A stretch of 64,000 nt of DNA, taken from positions 4,705,421 through 4,769,420 of the forward strand of contig OY725499.1 of the NCBI GenBank assembly GCA_963281255.1, in the 5' to 3' direction. Under the pieces are notes generated by a model, which saw only the letters and a program-made list of their open reading frames with translations, was not told the DNA's origin and did not search any database. Every line of letters starts with the position of its first letter. Position 1 is the first letter of the stretch. Both the position numbers and the translations under genes were made by a program. Source of the DNA: Aphrocallistes beatrix (taxonomy: Eukaryota; Porifera; Hexactinellida; Sceptrulophora; Aphrocallistidae). Of this stretch, positions 57,102 through 64,000 are shown in pieces.

Positions 57102-58091
57102 CAAGGGTGCTCAAACGGTGGGCCGCGAGACCATTCGCTGTGGCCCGCGGATAATTCGCTTGTTTTCATTATTTATATATACAAGCGCGCTTCGCTTGCT
57201 TGCGCTGCGCGGCTGGCGGACACTTAGTGTCCACCGGAGGCTCCCTTCGGTCGCCTGGAGGTGACATTGGTTAATTATAAGGGAGATATCATCTCTAAAT
57301 ATGTCCATCTTAGTTTTAAAATCGATATCACTCGAAAAATCACCAAATTTGTCAATTTTTAAAATTTTGATGAGTAATCATGACGTCATAACAGAGTGAT
57401 GCGTTATCACTTTTTGATAATAGTTGCATCATATGTGAGATATGTTAGTATACAGATTCTATTAAAATTTCAGCCTTCTATCTCCTATAATGGCTGAGTT
57501 ATGCCCGAATAACTGTGTTGCTTAACTTTTAAAAATGTGACAATGACGTCATAATTCAATGATGAGTCGACATTTTACTCTGAGCTCAGAACTTACTGGA
57601 GCCATAGCCAAAAGACTCCCACATGCCAAAAATTAGCTTTCTATGATTGGCAGTTTCTTCAATCAATTCGTTACAGATATATATATATATATATATATAC
57701 AATAATCGAGTTTTAATAGTAAGGATACAGTAGATTGACGTGCTTCATCACTGTCATTAGCTAAATTTCGTAGTTTAGGTTGATTTTTCTGCATTGTTAT
57801 TCTCCTATGAACAGTACATAGTATATCCCAAATCTAGGTTTAGTACTATTGTCCACTTGCTAGAAAACAAGCAAAAGAGACATCAAATGATTTGAATCCA
57901 TTCAAAAGATTATAATTTAAGTCAATAACCTGAATTTACAAGTAGAATCCATCGTGAATGCAATATGAGGTCAAATAGTATAGCTTGAAAATTGATTAAA
58001 CTAAAGCCAGAGGCGATCTATGATTTGTGGCCCATAAGGAGGAGCCTAATTTTTAAAGTGGCCCGTGGATTTAAAAGTTTGAGCACCCCTG
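57102..58091. mobile_element. hAT-type element with 8-bp CATTAATG duplication, interrupted by family D
   Basis: Ends CAAGGGTGCTCAAACGG and GTTTGAGCACCCCTG are inverted and flanked by CATTAATG on both sides (57094-57101 and 58092-58099). An 8-bp duplication and such termini are the hAT signature. The element is non-coding and is split by a family D copy at 57177-57726. Confidence 0.9.
57177..57726 (-). mobile_element. Family D element nested in the hAT element
   Basis: It is bounded by ATATATACAAGCGCGC and TTTTAATAGTAAGGATA. It inserted next to a TA-rich stretch of the hAT element, so it is younger than that element. Confidence 0.75.
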
Positions 58092-58639
58092 CATTAATGT
58101 AACCGTAGACAAATGACAATTCAGCGTACTTAGTATAAAACAAGAAAGCGACGTAGTGTTTCTCGGTCCAATCCTCTCGATCGTTATCGAATTCACTTGT
58201 GATACATATGGGGTTGCCATTAATTAATTTAATCCCATCTTCGTCGCCAGTGTAATATCTTTGCCAATGAACAATGAATAGTCAATTGAATAACTTAACA
58301 ACAATGCATACTACTCTAGAGTATTTAAACTAAACAAAAGTAATAAGGTATCTAGGCAACATTAGATAAACAAATAATAGAAGATTCTAGAATCCTAAGC
58401 GCTAGCTACTACAATATATAAATTGAATGCAAATATAATTTAATCATTCAAAGGCACATTTATTTAACTTGGAAATCGTATTCACCACACTCTAATTACA
58501 AACGGTATAATCGCCCAAGTCGAATACATTCCCTCAAGATAAATAATGGGAGCCTAGGAGCACAAAAGAAGCCACAGGCGAATATAAAGAGTATGAATGA
58601 CGCGCAAGGTATGCAAACGAAGTACACATTTTAATCGAA

Positions 58640-59068
58640 TACCGTATTGCTTCGAATAAGCGCCCGGGCGCTTATTTATTTCGTGCCCCCTTTAGACCCG
58701 GCGCTTATTCAAACCGGCGCTTATTCAAGCCCCGGCGCTTATTTTTTTCATTCGCTAATTTGACCCGACGCTCTTTTTTTGCTTACTACATTGACTGGCA
58801 CTTTTATTTTTGGCACAACTGAGAATGTTAGTTCTATTAAAAAGGATATTGTAATGTTTCAAAAAGCACTTCTATCTATGCCACTACTGAGAATACTAGT
58901 TTGATATGATTTTCAGACAACTAAAATGCCCCGGCGTCCGACGCTTATTCGAGCCCCGGCGCTTATTCAAGCCCCGGCGCATATTTATTTCGCTCACCCT
59001 TTATACCCGGCGCTTATTCAAACCGGCGCTTATTCAAGCCCCCGGCGCTTATTCAGGGAAATACGGTA
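58640..59068. mobile_element. TIR element rich in CGGCGCTTATTC words
   Basis: Ends TACCGTATTGCTTCGAATAAG and CTTATTCAGGGAAATACGGTA are inverted. The interior is repeated GGCGCTTATTCAA(A/G)CC words in both halves around an AT-rich core. It is non-coding and no superfamily is assigned. Confidence 0.65.
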
Positions 59069-59228
59069 GTTGCTAAAAATTGATTGGAAAGAATAAATCA
59101 AATTAATCTTATTAACAAATATATGAACTATCATTTCAACTGAACTTAAAGGCAATGAGTGGAAAATATATGGAAATGAGTTAATTCAAATTGTGGTAAG
59201 AGTAGAGTGATTAGTAACAGTAGAGCGA

Positions 59229-62200
59229 TGCCTTTTGTCGGTGAGTGGGGTAGAGTGTGGCATTTTGAGAATGGAATCGGCAGATCTGAGCGGGAATGTA
59301 GGCATTTCATAGTGTAAAACAGAAGTGGAGTAAGGGAAAGCGAGTCTTTTGAGTTGGAAATAGCGTTTGAAAGGGCGTGAAAGGGTGTCTTTTTGTGGCT
59401 GAGGGGGGTAGAGTGTGGCATTTTGAGAATGGAATCGGCAGATCTGAGCGGGAATGTAGGCATTTCATAGTGTAAAACAGAAGTGGAGTAAGGGAAAGCG
59501 AGTCTTTTGAGTTGGAAATAGCGTTTGAAAGGGCGTGAAAGGGTGTCTTTTTGTGGCTGAGGGGGGTAGAGTGTGGCATTTTGAGAATGGAATCGGCAGA
59601 TCTGAGCGGGAATGTAGGCATTTCATAGTGTAAAACAGAAGTGGAGTAAGGGAAAGCGAGTCTTTTGAGTTGGAAATAGCGTTTGAAAGGGCGTGAAAGG
59701 GTGTCTTTTTGTGGCTGAGGGGGGTAGAGTGTGGCATTTTGAGAATGGAATCGGCAGATCTGAGCGGGAATGTAGGCATTTCATAGTGTAAAACAGAAGT
59801 GGAGTAAGGGAAAGCGAGTCTTTTGAGTTGGAAATAGCGTTTGAAAGGGCGTGAAAGGGTGTCTTTTTGTGGCTGAGGGGGGTAGAGTGTGGCATTTTGA
59901 GAATGGAATCGGCAGATCTGAGCGGGAATGTAGGCATTTCATAGTGTAAAACAGAAGTGGAGTAAGGGAAAGCGAGTCTTTTGAGTTGGAAATAGCGTTT
60001 GAAAGGGCGTGAAAGGGTGTCTTTTTGTGGCTGAGGGGGGTAGAGTGTGGCATTTTGAGAATGGAATCGGCAGATCTGAGCGGGAATGTAGGCATTTCAT
60101 AGTGTAAAACAGAAGTGGAGTAAGGGAAAGCGAGTCTTTTGAGTTGGAAATAGCGTTTGAAAGGGCGTGAAAGGGTGTCTTTTTGTGGCTGAGGGGGGTA
60201 GAGTGTGGCATTTTGAGAATGGAATCGGCAGATCTGAGCGGGAATGTAGGCATTTCATAGTGTAAAACAGAAGTGGAGTAAGGGAAAGCGAGTCTTTTGA
60301 GTTGGAAATAGCGTTTGAAAGGGCGTGAAAGGGTGTCTTTTTGTGGCTGAGGGGGGTAGAGTGTGGCATTTTGAGAATGGAATCGGCAGATCTGAGCGGG
60401 AATGTAGGCATTTCATAGTGTAAAACAGAAGTGGAGTAAGGGAAAGCGAGTCTTTTGAGTTGGAAATAGCGTTTGAAAGGGCGTGAAAGGGTGTCTTTTT
60501 GTGGCTGAGGGGGGTAGAGTGTGGCATTTTGAGAATGGAATCGGCAGATCTGAGCGGGAATGTAGGCATTTCATAGTGTAAAACAGAAGTGGAGTAAGGG
60601 AAAGCGAGTCTTTTGAGTTGGAAATAGCGTTTGAAAGGGCGTGAAAGGGTGTCTTTTTGTGGCTGAGGGGGGTAGAGTGTGGCATTTTGAGAATGGAATC
60701 GGCAGATCTGAGCGGGAATGTAGGCATTTCATAGTGTAAAACAGAAGTGGAGTAAGGGAAAGCGAGTCTTTTGAGTTGGAAATAGCGTTTGAAAGGGCGT
60801 GAAAGGGTGTCTTTTTGTGGCTGAGGGGGGTAGAGTGTGGCATTTTGAGAATGGAATCGGCAGATCTGAGCGGGAATGTAGGCATTTCATAGTGTAAAAC
60901 AGAAGTGGAGTAAGGGAAAGCGAGTCTTTTGAGTTGGAAATAGCGTTTGAAAGGGCGTGAAAGGGTGTCTTTTTGTGGCTGAGGGGGGTAGAGTGTGGCA
61001 TTTTGAGAATGGAATCGGCAGATCTGAGCGGGAATGTAGGCATTTCATAGTGTAAAACAGAAGTGGAGTAAGGGAAAGCGAGTCTTTTGAGTTGGAAATA
61101 GCGTTTGAAAGGGCGTGAAAGGGTGTCTTTTTGTGGCTGAGGGGGGTAGAGTGTGGCATTTTGAGAATGGAATCGGCAGATCTGAGCGGGAATGTAGGCA
61201 TTTCATAGTGTAAAACAGAAGTGGAGTAAGGGAAAGCGAGTCTTTTGAGTTGGAAATAGCGTTTGAAAGGGCGTGAAAGGGTGTCTTTTTGTGGCTGAGG
61301 GGGGTAGAGTGTGGCATTTTGAGAATGGAATCGGCAGATCTGAGCGGGAATGTAGGCATTTCATAGTGTAAAACAGAAGTGGAGTAAGGGAAAGCGAGTC
61401 TTTTGAGTTGGAAATAGCGTTTGAAAGGGCGTGAAAGGGTGTCTTTTTGTGGCTGAGGGGGGTAGAGTGTGGCATTTTGAGAATGGAATCGGCAGATCTG
61501 AGCGGGAATGTAGGCATTTCATAGTGTAAAACAGAAGTGGAGTAAGGGAAAGCGAGTCTTTTGAGTTGGAAATAGCGTTTGAAAGGGCGTGAAAGGGTGT
61601 CTTTTTGTGGCTGAGGGGGGTAGAGTGTGGCATTTTGAGAATGGAATCGGCAGATCTGAGCGGGAATGTAGGCATTTCATAGTGTAAAACAGAAGTGGAG
61701 TAAGGGAAAGCGAGTCTTTTGAGTTGGAAATAGCGTTTGAAAGGGCGTGAAAGGGTGTCTTTTTGTGGCTGAGGGGGGTAGAGTGTGGCATTTTGAGAAT
61801 GGAATCGGCAGATCTGAGCGGGAATGTAGGCATTTCATAGTGTAAAACAGAAGTGGAGTAAGGGAAAGCGAGTCTTTTGAGTTGGAAATAGCGTTTGAAA
61901 GGGCGTGAAAGGGTGTCTTTTTGTGGCTGAGGGGGGTAGAGTGTGGCATTTTGAGAATGGAATCGGCAGATCTGAGCGGGAATGTAGGCATTTCATAGTG
62001 TAAAACAGAAGTGGAGTAAGGGAAAGCGAGTCTTTTGAGTTGGAAATAGCGTTTGAAAGGGCGTGAAAGGGTGTCTTTTTGTGGCTGAGGGGGGTAGAGT
62101 GTGGCATTTTGAGAATGGAATCGGCAGATCTGAGCGGGAATGTAGGCATTTCATAGTGTAAAACAGAAGTGGAGTAAGGGAAAGCGAGTCTTTTGAGTTG

Positions 62201-64000
62201 GAAATAGCGTTTGAAAGGGCGTGAAAGGGTGTCTTTTTGTGGCTGAGGGGGGTAGAGTGTGGCATTTTGAGAATGGAATCGGCAGATCTGAGCGGGAATG
62301 TAGGCATTTCATAGTGTAAAACAGAAGTGGAGTAAGGGAAAGCGAGTCTTTTGAGTTGGAAATAGCGTTTGAAAGGGCGTGAAAGGGTGTCTTTTTGTGG
62401 CTGAGGGGGGTAGAGTGTGGCATTTTGAGAATGGAATCGGCAGATCTGAGCGGGAATGTAGGCATTTCATAGTGTAAAACAGAAGTGGAGTAAGGGAAAG
62501 CGAGTCTTTTGAGTTGGAAATAGCGTTTGAAAGGGCGTGAAAGGGTGTCTTTTTGTGGCTGAGGGGGGTAGAGTGTGGCATTTTGAGAATGGAATCGGCA
62601 GATCTGAGCGGGAATGTAGGCATTTCATAGTGTAAAACAGAAGTGGAGTAAGGGAAAGCGAGTCTTTTGAGTTGGAAATAGCGTTTGAAAGGGCGTGAAA
62701 GGGTGTCTTTTTGTGGCTGAGGGGGGTAGAGTGTGGCATTTTGAGAATGGAATCGGCAGATCTGAGCGGGAATGTAGGCATTTCATAGTGTAAAACAGAA
62801 GTGGAGTAAGGGAAAGCGAGTCTTTTGAGTTGGAAATAGCGTTTGAAAGGGCGTGAAAGGGTGTCTTTTTGTGGCTGAGGGGGGTAGAGTGTGGCATTTT
62901 GAGAATGGAATCGGCAGATCTGAGCGGGAATGTAGGCATTTCATAGTGTAAAACAGAAGTGGAGTAAGGGAAAGCGAGTCTTTTGAGTTGGAAATAGCGT
63001 TTGAAAGGGCGTGAAAGGGTGTCTTTTTGTGGCTGAGGGGGGTAGAGTGTGGCATTTTGAGAATGGAATCGGCAGATCTGAGCGGGAATGTAGGCATTTC
63101 ATAGTGTAAAACAGAAGTGGAGTAAGGGAAAGCGAGTCTTTTGAGTTGGAAATAGCGTTTGAAAGGGCGTGAAAGGGTGTCTTTTTGTGGCTGAGGGGGG
63201 TAGAGTGTGGCATTTTGAGAATGGAATCGGCAGATCTGAGCGGGAATGTAGGCATTTCATAGTGTAAAACAGAAGTGGAGTAAGGGAAAGCGAGTCTTTT
63301 GAGTTGGAAATAGCGTTTGAAAGGGCGTGAAAGGGTGTCTTTTTGTGGCTGAGGGGGGTAGAGTGTGGCATTTTGAGAATGGAATCGGCAGATCTGAGCG
63401 GGAATGTAGGCATTTCATAGTGTAAAACAGAAGTGGAGTAAGGGAAAGCGAGTCTTTTGAGTTGGAAATAGCGTTTGAAAGGGCGTGAAAGGGTGTCTTT
63501 TTGTGGCTGAGGGGGGTAGAGTGTGGCATTTTGAGAATGGAATCGGCAGATCTGAGCGGGAATGTAGGCATTTCATAGTGTAAAACAGAAGTGGAGTAAG
63601 GGAAAGCGAGTCTTTTGAGTTGGAAATAGCGTTTGAAAGGGCGTGAAAGGGTGTCTTTTTGTGGCTGAGGGGGGTAGAGTGTGGCATTTTGAGAATGGAA
63701 TCGGCAGATCTGAGCGGGAATGTAGGCATTTCATAGTGTAAAACAGAAGTGGAGTAAGGGAAAGCGAGTCTTTTGAGTTGGAAATAGCGTTTGAAAGGGC
63801 GTGAAAGGGTGTCTTTTTGTGGCTGAGGGGGGTAGAGTGTGGCATTTTGAGAATGGAATCGGCAGATCTGAGCGGGAATGTAGGCATTTCATAGTGTAAA
63901 ACAGAAGTGGAGTAAGGGAAAGCGAGTCTTTTGAGTTGGAAATAGCGTTTGAAAGGGCGTGAAAGGGTGTCTTTTTGTGGCTGAGGGGGGTAGAGTGTGG
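59229..64000. repeat. 158-bp tandem satellite array, about 30 units, continuing past the window
   Basis: Head-to-tail units of 158 bp (GTAAAACAGAAGTGGAGTAA...GTAGGCATTTCATA) show no difference that I can see between units, except the first partial unit (TTGTCGGTGAGTGGGG in place of TTGTGGCTGAGGGGGG). The + strand is purine-rich. Because 158 is not a multiple of 3, a 104-codon open frame on the minus strand recurs in every unit; this is a repeat artefact. Each unit contains one GGAATGT. A centromeric, pericentromeric or subtelomeric position is possible but not shown. Confidence 0.97.

Noticed and set aside
59146-63887. Tandem series of identical 104-codon minus-strand open frames
   Set aside because: They are generated by the 158-bp satellite unit, overlap each other and lack any start or regulatory context.
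59229-64000. CRISPR-like array
   Set aside because: The entire 158-bp unit repeats without variable spacers, and the context is eukaryotic.

Overview
The window is nuclear DNA of an invertebrate animal. It has spliced genes with short GT-AG introns, GC-rich exons in AT-rich surroundings, dense MITE-type transposons and a long tandem satellite. Ciliary and animal-specific genes (alpha-actinin, a girdin/Daple-type CCDC88, ARL6/BBS3, ERK7/MAPK15) sit next to NLR and caspase genes carrying death-fold domains. That gene mix, the compact introns and the expanded death-fold/NACHT genes fit an early-branching metazoan, with a sponge as my best guess; the sequence alone does not prove the phylum. All exon models were made by eye from reading frame, splice consensus and family similarity. 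Most models keep phase from start to stop.

Region 1 (1-17.5 kb) is an innate-immunity-like block packed with transposons. It holds a broken mariner, a large Roc-COR-CARD-caspase gene (2285-5769, first exon missing), and an NLR gene (11201-17458: death-fold domains, NACHT, LRR) with an apparent frameshift inside NACHT. Around them lie giant palindromic elements, including elements nested at each other's dyad centre.

Region 2 (18.7-54.5 kb) is a compact set of conserved genes: MAPK15/ERK7, AMACR, RPL5, a 27-exon CCDC88 gene with an unrelated minus-strand gene inside one intron, ARL6, RPP30, a membrane-anchored PP2C phosphatase (minus), an unrecognised basic/serine-rich protein, and alpha-actinin (minus). 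Neighbours are often only 100-200 bp apart. This half is strikingly rich in exact MEF2-type (CTATTTATAG), SRF/CArG-type (CCTTATATGG) and TEAD-type (CATTCC) words.

Region 3 (54.5-64 kb) is gene-poor. It holds repeated copies of an element with a GC-rich multi-hairpin tail, a hAT-type element with a clear 8-bp target duplication, another terminal-inverted-repeat element, and from about 59.2 kb to the window end a head-to-tail 158-bp satellite whose units look essentially identical.
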